The notes under the pieces: model-generated
What the model was told of the DNA's origin: nothing
Seen by the model: only the letters and a program-made list of their open reading frames with translations
The model's database searches: none
Position numbers and translations under genes: made by a program
Part shown: piece after piece, positions 18,271-27,071 of the stretch
How positions within the stretch are numbered: the stretch's first letter is position 1
Layout: each line of letters begins with the position of its first letter
NCBI RefSeq assembly: GCF_026385505.1
Contig: NZ_JANIDV010000004.1
Span: forward strand, 155,558 to 219,557
Source of the DNA: Bombella dulcis
Lineage (GTDB): Bacteria > Pseudomonadota > Alphaproteobacteria > Acetobacterales > Acetobacteraceae
Direction of reading: 5' to 3'
Length of the DNA: 64,000 nucleotides

Positions 18271-19540
18271 TATTCTCATAATATAAATTGAGAATCTCCT
18301 ATTCAATATTTTACTATTACCAATTAATAGAAAGTTAGAGCCAAAGCATAAGAAGCCTGCACTCCGACTTATCAGCACATGAGAGCAATCCTATCCCACA
18401 ATGTTTAAATTGTAGTTTCATATCGATACAGACCGGCAAATAACCTTTGTGCCCTAGAAGGCTCATCTAACTCATAGATGTAGACCGCTACCATCCTCTC
18501 CGTACGAACGTCAGCTTTTCAAGATCATGGCGCACCTACACCCTACTTTATTCCTCAAAAAAGCCGTATTTTAGGATGGGCAATATAGGTAGGTAGATGG
18601 GTAAGATTTCAAGAGATTCCCAAAAGGTCCAACCCCAACAAATTCATAACACGTGTTAACACTACTTATAGGAAACAACCCTTTCTAGGGTATTTCACGC
18701 TATCCAGCGATACGATTCACAATTATTTAACCATTGCAGCACCGAACACAATCGATACTAAGTAAACAATGCCATATCTTAAAATTCAAGTGAATTAAAA
18801 AATTCCCAAACGCTCACCTGCTATTTAATATAAAAACAATAAAACAGCCATATTAATTCACAATCCCTATAACAATTAAGTAGAAATTCCAATAAATTAC
18901 AGCTATCTTCGTCTCCATAGAAAAATATAATATTTATATTTCCAAATCATTAATAAAAATTTTTTCCCAGAAAGCACCTCCGTAAAGTTTACCCATAAAA
19001 AAACAAAATATTACTAAAGATAAAAAATTAATACCATACTCAATATTATATTCATATCAACCGCACAAATAAATTTTTGAAATGCAATTCTCAAAATACG
19101 CCAGCGAATTATCGTAAATAGATAATTAAATTATGATAATTTATTATTTTAAATGAATACTAAATATCAAAATTTTATTTTAATTTTCCTAAATTTTGCA
19201 AAATAAATGTAAATTTATAAATAAATCTATCCGCATCCCAAAAAACACTTTTTGTAGAAGATGCTTTATCTCAGATACACAATTTTATATGTTCTATAAA
19301 TATAGAGATAGTATTTTATCTCCGTCTATTAATTAATGCATTGCGATATTTAATTTAAATATTAATTATAAATATATATATATATATTTTCTTCATTAAG
19401 AAGGCCGTTAAACATTTACACAACAACAATAAGTTTAAAATACCCGATATTTTGCAATCTAGAAGGCAAAAAAGCTACACAGAGTCGCTCTCGCTCTTAA
19501 CAATCCCGTGACATTGTTGACCATAGAGGGAGGGAGGTAT
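18271..19540. other. AT-rich non-coding stretch
   Basis: About 1.27 kb without a convincing gene. From about 18700 to 19450 the sequence is extremely AT-rich, with runs such as a (TA)n tract at 19372-19388 and many short A/T palindromes. No gene, tRNA or clear repeat array is recognisable. It may hold the promoter of the downstream locus and could be bound by nucleoid proteins (inference). Confidence 0.6.
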
Positions 19541-19544
19541 AAAC

Positions 19545-19574
19545 ATGAATCCCGCAAAGGAGACACTAGTATGA
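19545..19574 (+). CDS. Possible nine-codon leader peptide MNPAKETLV
   Basis: A strong ribosome site (GGGAGGGAGG, ending about seven bases upstream) precedes an ATG at 19545. The nine codons end in TGA at 19572-19574, which overlaps the ATG of the next gene (ATGA). The leader also contains that gene's own ribosome site (AAAGGAGA). This looks like translational coupling, but the ORF is very short and could be chance. Confidence 0.35.
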   Translation: MNPAKETLV

Positions 19575-20131
19575 AGCAACGAAATATTGCCGCTCTACAA
19601 GCCTTCCAAGCTTGGTTCCTCTCTCCAAGCGGACCAAATCTGTTGCATATTCCCCTATACTATCCAACCAACAAAAAAGAGGGAGCAATGGCTATCACCC
19701 TCTACCGGCGAAATGGATACCAAGCAGAGCTTTGCCTAATACCACAAGGCTACGACTGTAGATTGAGTCTCCCAGAGGGAATGCCTGTAATACTCACATT
19801 CCTCGGTGGATCACTTGATTGTGACATTTCTACCTTGTCTCATTTTCCCCAAATGGCGAACAGCGATTCGTTGCCCGATGGCTTCCTAATACAAATGGGA
19901 GAAAATCCCTACAAACCAAGACTAGAGCAACCTCATCCCCTTCTGCTTCAAACAGCAGACAGATACACCCTTCCCCTCTCAAAGGGCGAGGAAAGCAACT
20001 CTTCTTTCTCCACCCCTCGCGGAGATGGTGTTCTTCTTTTTTTCAGTTTTTATCAGGAAGATACTGACACTGCTTTGAGCATATTTGAACGTCTCCATTT
20101 TTCCCGTGGAGAAACTTCATCAAATCCGTAA
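19571..20131 (+). CDS. Hypothetical protein upstream of the Hint-repeat protein
   Basis: 186-aa protein, not recognised with confidence. Start at 19571 has AAAGGAGA seven bases upstream; a longer reading from 19508 exists without such a site. It begins MKQRNIAALQAFQAWFLSP and shows predicted beta-strands in the middle (MAITLYRRNGYQAELCLIP, GMPVILTFLGGSLDCDIS, TADRYTLPL), perhaps a cupin-like barrel, but conserved metal histidines are not evident. There is no signal peptide or membrane segment. It is AT-rich like the following gene, 92 bases away, and probably forms one transcription unit with it, so a role in regulation, modification or export of that protein is conceivable. Confidence 0.65.
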   Translation: MKQRNIAALQAFQAWFLSPSGPNLLHIPLYYPTNKKEGAMAITLYRRNGYQAELCLIPQGYDCRLSLPEGMPVILTFLGGSLDCDISTLSHFPQMANSDSLPDGFLIQMGENPYKPRLEQPHPLLLQTADRYTLPLSKGEESNSSFSTPRGDGVLLFFSFYQEDTDTALSIFERLHFSRGETSSNP

Positions 20132-20223
20132 AACTCACACGGATTCCTCTGGATTTTTGTAAAAATTTCGTCTACCTCTTGCTCATCACAACCCAACCTC
20201 TACCATAGCTGAGGGATACCGAT

Positions 20224-23200
20224 ATGCCCGCTTACAACTACAACTCCACCACATACACCTATAACTCTTCATATGATGGCCTGAAGGCAGTAGCTCTCAA
20301 TCAAGTTCCGAGCAATTGGGTTACGGTGCTGTCCGGTAACACCGTTAGTTCTGGTACGGCTGTCCCTCTCAGTAATTATTATGTCAGTGGCACCTCGATC
20401 AACATAGACTCCTCTGGCGGCACCAGTACGAGCAATTCTTTTGCCTACGGTTTCGGAACCGGCAATAACGTTACCAATGCTATCACAATAAACGGTGGGC
20501 ATGTAGCGGTCGCTAGCGGCGCAACCATGTTCGGTGGAACTGCTCTAAATAAAGGATCCATTGAGGCTGTTGGTGGAGGTGTCATTTCTGGTGGGGTTGT
20601 TGGCTCCTCTGGGGCTGTCTTCGCTGGAGCTCTTACAAGCGGGGGACAGGTTTCCGGTTACGGTACGGTTATCAACCCTAATGTTGCCTCCAAGGGTTAC
20701 GCTATCGTAGGGGGTGGTGCTGGAGACTTTGTCGTTAAAGGGTTTTCCGTTGATGGTCAGGGCGGCGTCATGTCAGGTGGCACGTTTAACCCAGGAAGTG
20801 TTTACGGTATCGGTAATGCTGGTGTAGGAACTGGCGGGACTATATTCGGCAGTCAGGCTATTTTTGCAACCGGAACCTCCATAAACCAACTTTTCGTTGG
20901 AAGTGACGCTGTACAAACCCTTTATAGTAGTGGTGTCGCTTCGCAATCTACTGTCCTTGGCGGGACCGTCTTAAATTCGGGCGGGACGACATCTGGTGCA
21001 ACTATACTGAGTGGTGGTTCCCTTAACGTTACAGGAGGGACATACACAAGTTGGCTGCATCCGCAGTTTAAAGTTCAATATGGCGGTTACGGGACTGGAA
21101 CGTCTAGCAATGACTATATCGGTTCCGGAGCGACAGAATTAGTGGGTCAAGATGGTATTACCTCTAACTCTGTTCTAACTTCTGGTGCAGTTGGGATTGT
21201 TACCCAGGGTGGAACAAGCCTCTTTCCGGTTATAAGTGGTGGAACGGAAACGGTCAGTGCAGGGGGTCTCCTCAGCAGCGGCAGTGTAAGCGGTCAAGGC
21301 AGCGTCTTCGTTTCTTCTGCCGGTGCCGCCTCCAGTTTAAATGTTTCTTCCACTGGGTTTGCTCAAGTTCTATCTGGCGGAACTGGATATGCTTTCGTAG
21401 CCAACAGCGGTGGTACCGTCGTGGTGGACAGCGGAGGCTCTCTCGGTCGTTCTCTTCTGAACAGTGGTGGCACCCTCACCGTTCCTTCCGGAGCTGTTAT
21501 ATATAGTGGGGCTACCCTTAATTACGCAAACACGTCTTTTGCTCTCTCTTCCGGTGCTACTGCAGATTATCTTGTTGCGAGCAATGGGACAGTACTCGCC
21601 GTCCCTGGTGCAACGATCGGGAGCATTTATACAGTTAATAGCGGTGTAGGGTCCGTTGCTTCCGGTATTTCCGTTAACACTCTCTTAGCTGGATTTGATC
21701 CTAATAATCCCCTGGCCAATGGTGATGGTACTGTTATTCTCGATAGTGGGGGAACTGCGGCCACCTTTGGAGCACAAGGGGGGGCTACCGCCCTCGCCAA
21801 CAGTGGAACGATTACGAGTGGAGTTAGTATTAGTGGCGGGACCGGTACTCTTCTAAAAGGAGTTTATGTAGCTAGCGGTGCTACGATGCAAGTATCGGGT
21901 GGCACTACCAACGGTTCCCCCTACGATGGTTATCTTTATGTTGATACGCCGAACCAGTTTAAAGAACTTGATATTGGAAGTGGTGCGTCGGCATTTGTTG
22001 ATTCCGGAGCGTCAGTTGGCAGCGTTAATATAACAAATAACGGTATGGGCACAGTTGGCTCTGGGGTATTTGCTAGTTCACTCAGTGTTACTGGAGCAAA
22101 TGCATCGGCCTTCCTTTCAAGCGGTGCCACAGTCCCAAATGTAGTCCTAGCAAGTGGTGCAACAGTTGAAATTCCTAGAGGTGGAGCGGGCGTCAGCGTT
22201 CTTTCGGCAATCTCCGGAGCCACAGGTATCATCGACTCTGGTGCTCGTCTTAATAGCGTCTCTCTTTCTTCCGCTAATGCCACTATCGCATCCGGTGTTT
22301 TCGTCAGCAAACTAACTGTGCTAAGTGGCGCATCAGGTGTCTTGATGCCTGGTGCATCTGTCCAACATATTGAAGTCGCCAATGGCGGTTGGATTAGCGG
22401 TGCGACTGTTGCCAACAATGGAGAACTAGTTGTTTCGTCCGGCGGGACCGCCATACAAAGTTTGATTAAATATGACAGTGGCATGTGGGCTACAAACCCC
22501 TACACTATGGTTCAATCTGGAGGGACTGTCGCAAATGCTACCGTCGCAGGTGCTGGAAGTGTGGGCGAAGGAGCTTCTAATCTAGGGGGACTGCTAACAG
22601 TTGAATCGGGTGCTGTCCTGATTAATACATCCATGGGTTATAATGCCCGCATTAAAGTAAATGGGTTGTCCTACGACAGCGGTGGCTCAGTTACTGTCAG
22701 CAATAATATCTTAACTGTTTCTGAAAATGGACAAAATTGGCAGATGAGTATCTCTGGCAATTATGATCCAAGCGGTTTTATTCTCAATAATGATGGGGCT
22801 GGTAACACCGTTCTCATCTATCAGAAGTGTTTCCTCGCTGGTAGCATGATCCGTACTCCTAAAGGAGAGAAGGCTGTGGAACGGCTCCGCAAAGGAGAGA
22901 CGGTATGTGTCTATGTGGATGGGAAGGAAGAGACAAGGGAGATTACGAGCGTTATCCAACGCCGGGCTCGCGTTAACAGCTCACAGCCAGAAGATATTGC
23001 TGGTTGGTCTATCATTATTGCAAAGGATGCCTTTGCCCAAGGTGTTCCTAATAAAGATCTCTCTGTTACACCTGAGCACTGTTTTTATTTTGAAGGCCGT
23101 TTCGTTCCTGTGCGTATGCTCGTAAATGGCGAGTCTATCCGGTACGATCACAGTCAAGTCGAATATGATTATTACCACATTAAAACCGAGCCGCATTCCG

Positions 23201-23865
23201 TTCTGTGGGCCAACAATACGTTAACCGAAAGCTGGTTGGATACAGAGGTGCAGGACATCTATAAACAGGATTCCTCCGCAGAAGGAATCATGCGTTTAAT
23301 TACGCAGCAGAAACTTAACTGGGATGAACATGCGGCAGCTCCGCTTGATACCTCACAAGCTTTCGTAGAGCCACTACATTCCAGGTTTTCTAGCCGTGCT
23401 AAGAAACTCACTCCTGTTAAACAGTCCTTCTCCAACGAGTCCCTATCAAGTGACATGAGTGCGGATCCTGCTCCTTACATTAGACTTGATGATGGCCGAA
23501 CCATTCAGCCTCAGCGTCACGAGGCCGGTCGTTATCTTTTCTCCCTACCTGCTCATGCTCGCAAAGCTATTCTTGGTTCTCGAACATTCCGTCCTTCTGA
23601 GACTGTAGGCCCCCACTTGGACGATCGACGTGAACTTGGTATGCTGATCGGCCAAGTCTCTCTTTGGACTGGTGAAAAGGAACATATCGTTACTCGCCAC
23701 TTAACTGAGAAAAACCTCAAGGGTTGGGATGTAATCGAGGCTGGTCCTCATCGCTGGACTAAAGGTGAAGCAGAACTTCTTCTGCATGATGTTCCTGCCT
23801 CTGACATAGGTCAGCACATGCTAAGTATCGAAGTCCAAGCAGGGGGGCCATACAAGGCAGCCTAA
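20224..23865 (+). CDS. Giant AIDA-type-repeat protein with C-terminal Hint domain
   Basis: 1213-aa protein. Residues 1-60 are Tyr/Ser/Asn-rich and show no signal peptide. Residues about 60-850 are degenerate beta-helical repeats with cores like SGGTxxxAxVxSGG, as in AIDA/autotransporter passengers. A Hint (hedgehog/intein, Hint_2-like) domain starts at Cys869 (CFLAGSMIRTPKGEKAVERL) with the TxxH motif TPEHCF at 949-954. A C-terminal module contains the DDRRELG motif around 1133 and GWDVIEAGPHRWTKGEAELLL. There is no outer-membrane beta-barrel. Hint domains with an N-terminal nucleophile can self-cleave; the usual downstream His-Asn pair of inteins is not obvious. Function is probably a surface or secreted protein (inference). 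Base composition is AT-rich compared with flanking genes. Confidence 0.85.
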   Translation: MPAYNYNSTTYTYNSSYDGLKAVALNQVPSNWVTVLSGNTVSSGTAVPLSNYYVSGTSINIDSSGGTSTSNSFAYGFGTGNNVTNAITINGGHVAVASGATMFGGTALNKGSIEAVGGGVISGGVVGSSGAVFAGALTSGGQVSGYGTVINPNVASKGYAIVGGGAGDFVVKGFSVDGQGGVMSGGTFNPGSVYGIGNAGVGTGGTIFGSQAIFATGTSINQLFVGSDAVQTLYSSGVASQSTVLGGTVLNSGGTTSGATILSGGSLNVTGGTYTSWLHPQFKVQYGGYGTGTSSNDYIGSGATELVGQDGITSNSVLTSGAVGIVTQGGTSLFPVISGGTETVSAGGLLSSGSVSGQGSVFVSSAGAASSLNVSSTGFAQVLSGGTGYAFVANSGGTVVVDSGGSLGRSLLNSGGTLTVPSGAVIYSGATLNYANTSFALSSGATADYLVASNGTVLAVPGATIGSIYTVNSGVGSVASGISVNTLLAGFDPNNPLANGDGTVILDSGGTAATFGAQGGATALANSGTITSGVSISGGTGTLLKGVYVASGATMQVSGGTTNGSPYDGYLYVDTPNQFKELDIGSGASAFVDSGASVGSVNITNNGMGTVGSGVFASSLSVTGANASAFLSSGATVPNVVLASGATVEIPRGGAGVSVLSAISGATGIIDSGARLNSVSLSSANATIASGVFVSKLTVLSGASGVLMPGASVQHIEVANGGWISGATVANNGELVVSSGGTAIQSLIKYDSGMWATNPYTMVQSGGTVANATVAGAGSVGEGASNLGGLLTVESGAVLINTSMGYNARIKVNGLSYDSGGSVTVSNNILTVSENGQNWQMSISGNYDPSGFILNNDGAGNTVLIYQKCFLAGSMIRTPKGEKAVERLRKGETVCVYVDGKEETREITSVIQRRARVNSSQPEDIAGWSIIIAKDAFAQGVPNKDLSVTPEHCFYFEGRFVPVRMLVNGESIRYDHSQVEYDYYHIKTEPHSVLWANNTLTESWLDTEVQDIYKQDSSAEGIMRLITQQKLNWDEHAAAPLDTSQAFVEPLHSRFSSRAKKLTPVKQSFSNESLSSDMSADPAPYIRLDDGRTIQPQRHEAGRYLFSLPAHARKAILGSRTFRPSETVGPHLDDRRELGMLIGQVSLWTGEKEHIVTRHLTEKNLKGWDVIEAGPHRWTKGEAELLLHDVPASDIGQHMLSIEVQAGGPYKAA

Positions 23866-23876
23866 AGTACATATTC

Positions 23877-23897
23877 GGGGGAACGATCTGTTCCCCC
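23877..23897 (+). terminator. Hairpin after the Hint-protein gene
   Basis: GGGGGAAC / GTTCCCCC 8-bp stem with a GATCT loop, 11 bases past the stop. No T-run follows, so its terminator role is probable but not certain. Confidence 0.5.
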
Positions 23898-23963
23898 AGA
23901 ACTTGAAGTGTTGTAGGCTATCCCCTGCCGCTCCCTCCTTTACATGGAGCTCAGTGGCAGCCC

Positions 23964-24941
23964 GTGACAACAGCCCTTTTCCTGACAATCATAGAAGCCA
24001 TCCTGCCCATCCTGGTGACGCTCGGGCTGGGGTATCTGGCAGCATGGAGACGGGATTTCGATTCCCATCAGGCCGGTGTTCTCATCCGGCTTGTCATGCT
24101 CTATGCCCTGCCGCTCGCTCTGCTGGCCTCCATTCTCAGCACGCCACGGGAACGTGTCCTCGCGGCCGGCCCGCTCGCCGTGCTGATTCTCATTGCCATG
24201 CTGGGAGTCTATGTCCTCCTCTTCGCCTTTCTGCGCTGGGGACTGGGCCGTAAACAGGGTGAAGCCGCCCTGATCTCCATGACGGTGACCGGACCTTCCG
24301 TTCCTTTCATTGGCATCCCGGTGCTGGGCCAGCTTTTCGGCCCCACAAGTGCGGTCCCCATCTCGGTAGCGTCTCTCATCATGAATCTGTGCCAGATTCC
24401 CCTGACGCTGATCCTGATGAATCATGACCAGCAACGCCAGCAGCGGCAGGATGATGCACCCCCTACATGGCAGGCCACATTACGGGAGCTGGGTGGCCAT
24501 CTGCTCCATTCCTGCAGGGAACCTGTTGTCTGGGCACCCATGCTGGCTTTCGTGATGGTCCTCGCAGGCATTCACCTTCCACTGCCCCTGAAAAGCTCCC
24601 TCCAGCTTCTGGGTCATGCCACGGGTGGAACAGCCCTCTTTGCCTCCGGCGTGGTCCTCTGTGCCCGACAGGTCCGGTTCAACCTCCCGGTCGGGCTGAT
24701 GGTTCTGGGGCGCACGATCCTCATTCCCCTTGGCGTCTGCGCTCTGGCCTTTCTCTGGCGGCTCCCGTCTCTCACCCTGCAGGAAGGCGTCCTCGCCATG
24801 GCCATGCCCAGTGCCGCCATGAATGTCATCCTCGCCATGCGCTATCACATGATGGAGCGTGAAATTGCATCGGTCCTTTTTTTCGGCACGATCAGCTCCA
24901 TATTTACTCTGGCATTCTTCATATGGCTGACGCACTCATGA
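23964..24941 (+). CDS. AEC family transporter (auxin efflux carrier/malonate-type permease)
   Basis: 325-aa inner-membrane permease with about ten hydrophobic helices in two halves separated by a hydrophilic stretch (NHDQQRQQRQDDAPP, near residue 155). Family signs are LPILVTLGLGYLAAW at the start, GIPVLGQLFGP in the first half and AMPSAAMNVILAMRYHM near the C-terminus. Members move organic acids or auxin-like compounds; the substrate here is unknown. The reading begins with GTG and has no good ribosome site (GGAG 14 bases upstream), so the start is uncertain. Its stop overlaps the phosphatase start (ATGA). Confidence 0.82.
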   Translation: MTTALFLTIIEAILPILVTLGLGYLAAWRRDFDSHQAGVLIRLVMLYALPLALLASILSTPRERVLAAGPLAVLILIAMLGVYVLLFAFLRWGLGRKQGEAALISMTVTGPSVPFIGIPVLGQLFGPTSAVPISVASLIMNLCQIPLTLILMNHDQQRQQRQDDAPPTWQATLRELGGHLLHSCREPVVWAPMLAFVMVLAGIHLPLPLKSSLQLLGHATGGTALFASGVVLCARQVRFNLPVGLMVLGRTILIPLGVCALAFLWRLPSLTLQEGVLAMAMPSAAMNVILAMRYHMMEREIASVLFFGTISSIFTLAFFIWLTHS

Positions 24942-25468
24942 CAGATACACCCCCTGCACCATCTTTCCTTTTTGTCTGCACCGGCAACATATGCCGCTCT
25001 CCACTGGCCGAACTCGCCATGCGCCGGGAAGCTGAAGCCCGTGGCCTGATGATCGACATCGATTCCGCCGGGACGGGCAACTGGCATGAAGGCGACCGGC
25101 CAGACCCCCGTGCCCGTGCCACAGCCCGTCGGCATGGGCTGAATGCCGATGTCCTGCGGGCACGTCAGGTCCGGCAGGAAGACTTCGACCGGTTCGATCA
25201 CATCATCGCCCTTGACCGCTCCCACCTCGCTACCCTGAAAAAACTCAGACCCGCTGACAGTAAAGCACGCATCACCCTTCTGCTGGACCATGTTGAAGGG
25301 CAGCAGGGTCGTGACGTCATTGACCCTTATTACGGCTCTGAAGACAACTTCGAGACCACATGGCGGGATGTCGAGGCAGGCTGCAAGGCTCTTGCCACCC
25401 GCTATCTGGACCAGCCAGCCGCCACAAAACAGGCTCTTCCGCCTTTCACCGAGAGACATCAATCATGA
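24938..25468 (+). CDS. Low molecular weight protein-tyrosine phosphatase
   Basis: 176-aa cytoplasmic phosphatase. The P-loop CTGNICRS (nucleophile Cys14, Arg20) sits near the N-terminus and the general-acid loop DPYYGSEDNF lies near residue 130. Such enzymes dephosphorylate protein tyrosines (for example in exopolysaccharide control) or small phosphorylated compounds. The start at 24938 gives ATGA overlap with the transporter gene and is preferred over 24923. It overlaps the dehydrogenase downstream in the same way, so the three genes form one coupled unit; no tyrosine kinase is seen nearby. Confidence 0.9.
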   Translation: MTDTPPAPSFLFVCTGNICRSPLAELAMRREAEARGLMIDIDSAGTGNWHEGDRPDPRARATARRHGLNADVLRARQVRQEDFDRFDHIIALDRSHLATLKKLRPADSKARITLLLDHVEGQQGRDVIDPYYGSEDNFETTWRDVEAGCKALATRYLDQPAATKQALPPFTERHQS

Positions 25469-26412
25469 CGGACACCAGTCAGACAAAACGGCCCCTTCTC
25501 CTGCTGGAACCCCTCCCTGAGCCTACACTCAGAACTCTGGCAGAACATTTTGTCATCCATCCTTTCAGCACCATGCAGGAGCTGGAAAAGATTACGCCGG
25601 ACATTCAGGCCATCGCCACGGGTGGCTCCTATGGTGTGGCCCCTGAGGTCATGGCCGCCCTGCCACATCTGAAGATCATTGCCGTCAATGGTGTCGGACT
25701 GGACAGGATTGATGTTGCCGAAGCCAGACGGCGTGGCATTCACGTCACTGTCACGACGGACATTTCCACCAACGACGTGGCCGACATGGCCATGCTTCTC
25801 CTGCTGGCCCTGAAACGCAACCTGAAGAGCAATGAACAGTTCCTGCTTGATGGCAGCTGGGCAGCCGGGAAGCTCCCCCCGCTGGCTCATTCCCTCAATG
25901 GGCGGAAGCTGGGCATAGCCGGTTTCGGACGCATCGGGCAGGCCGTGGCCAGACGGGCAGAAGCCAGCAACATGGATGTGGCCTACTTCAACCCCCATCC
26001 TCGTGAACACAGTCCCCTGACCTTCGAGCCTGACCTCAGAAAACTGGCCACATGGGCGGATGTTCTGGTCATCACCCTTCCTGCCACCCCGGAAACGAAA
26101 CACATCATCAATGCCGACATCCTGAAGGCTCTTGGAAAAGATGGTGTTCTCATCAACACCGCACGGGGCAGTGTCATTGATGAAGAGGCTCTCCTGGACG
26201 CCCTGAAGAACAGGTCCATTGCCGGGGCCGGGCTGGATGTGTTCCAGAACGAACCGACCATCAATCCCGCTTTTCTCACGCTAGACAATGTCGTGCTTCA
26301 GCCGCATCAGGCATCCGCCACCATCGAGACACGACTGGCGATGGGGCAGAACATCATCGACAACCTGCTCGCCTTCTTCAGTGGCAGGCCCCTGCTGACC
26401 CCGGTCTGCTGA
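25465..26412 (+). CDS. D-isomer-specific 2-hydroxyacid dehydrogenase (glyoxylate/hydroxypyruvate reductase-like)
   Basis: 315-aa NAD(P)H-dependent oxidoreductase interconverting 2-keto and D-2-hydroxy acids. The Rossmann motif GFGRIG is at residues 153-158. The catalytic Arg lies in NTARGSVIDE, the Glu in DVFQNEP and the His in LQPHQAS. The N-terminal substrate domain has ATGGSYGVAPEVMAALPHLK. Start at 25465 (MTDTSQTK) overlaps the phosphatase stop by ATGA; upstream in-frame codons lie inside the phosphatase gene. Resemblance to GhrB/hydroxypyruvate reductases is general; the exact substrate is not settled. Confidence 0.88.
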   Translation: MTDTSQTKRPLLLLEPLPEPTLRTLAEHFVIHPFSTMQELEKITPDIQAIATGGSYGVAPEVMAALPHLKIIAVNGVGLDRIDVAEARRRGIHVTVTTDISTNDVADMAMLLLLALKRNLKSNEQFLLDGSWAAGKLPPLAHSLNGRKLGIAGFGRIGQAVARRAEASNMDVAYFNPHPREHSPLTFEPDLRKLATWADVLVITLPATPETKHIINADILKALGKDGVLINTARGSVIDEEALLDALKNRSIAGAGLDVFQNEPTINPAFLTLDNVVLQPHQASATIETRLAMGQNIIDNLLAFFSGRPLLTPVC

Positions 26413-26437
26413 AAAACGAACCTTCCAGAATCACGAA

Positions 26438-26471
26438 AGCCAGAGAAGCCGGTATTACGGCTCCTCTGGCT
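26438..26471. terminator. Convergent hairpin between the dehydrogenase and TM2 genes
   Basis: A two-step stem, AGCCAGAG / CTCTGGCT enclosing AGCC / GGCT, lies between two converging genes. No clear T-run on either side; likely a shared transcript end. Confidence 0.45.
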
Positions 26472-26503
26472 GCACACTTCATCCCTTCATCAGAGGGAAG
26501 ACC

Positions 26504-26968
26504 TCAGAACCATGAACGGCGGTTCTTCACATAGGTCAGATAGAAGTCCTGATCGGATTTCGTCAGGTAGATGACCCCCTCAATGAAGGCGATGACCCCG
26601 ATGATGAGGCTCGGAATTCCGAACAGAAACAGACCAGAACCCGTCAGCAGCAGCATGATGACACCGGCCCAGTTATAGCCCAGATAGAATTTGTGAACGC
26701 CCAGCCCACCAAAGAAAAGGGCCAGAATACCCGCCACCATCTTGGATTTTCCACCAATCTCATCAAAAGCGTTGCCGCCCCTCTCCAGCACCGTGAAGAT
26801 GGACAGAGCCTCATCATCACGCACTTCAAAATCAACAGCCGTCCCATTTTTCAGGAGATTGCTGTCAGAACCAAAACTGGCTCCCTTGAAGGAATAACGT
26901 CTGCCATCATCACCGCTGATGAGACCTTCACCACTCTGCGCATCGTAAGTCAGGATTGTTCCACGCAT
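26504..26968 (-). CDS. TM2-domain membrane protein with N-terminal OB-like domain
   Basis: 154-aa protein. The first ~65 residues (MRGTILTYDAQSGEGLISGDDG, RRYSFKGASF, TAVDFEVRDDEALSIF) look like a cold-shock/OB-type fold in spacing and glycine pattern. The rest is a TM2 domain: KSKMVAGILALFFGGLGVHKFYLG, then two membrane segments with an inner FGIPSLIIGVIAFIEGV. TM2 proteins of bacteria are of unknown function. The start at 26968 has GGAGA about eight bases upstream; the longer reading from 26998 is unlikely. It has its own transcription unit between converging or tandem neighbours. Confidence 0.8.
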   Translation of the reverse strand: MRGTILTYDAQSGEGLISGDDGRRYSFKGASFGSDSNLLKNGTAVDFEVRDDEALSIFTVLERGGNAFDEIGGKSKMVAGILALFFGGLGVHKFYLGYNWAGVIMLLLTGSGLFLFGIPSLIIGVIAFIEGVIYLTKSDQDFYLTYVKNRRSWF

Positions 26969-27071
26969 CTCTTGTCTCCGTACATGCAGGCCCTGCAACC
27001 ATCAGGGCCATGTCAGGATAAATGAAACGGCATTCCAGTCAGACTGCTTCCAGGCGGGCCGAATCCCCCGG

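Noticed and set aside
18145..18378. 77-aa minus-strand gene in the decayed island
   Set aside because: It lies over ImmA/IrrE fragments of the other strand and shows no motif or ribosome site.
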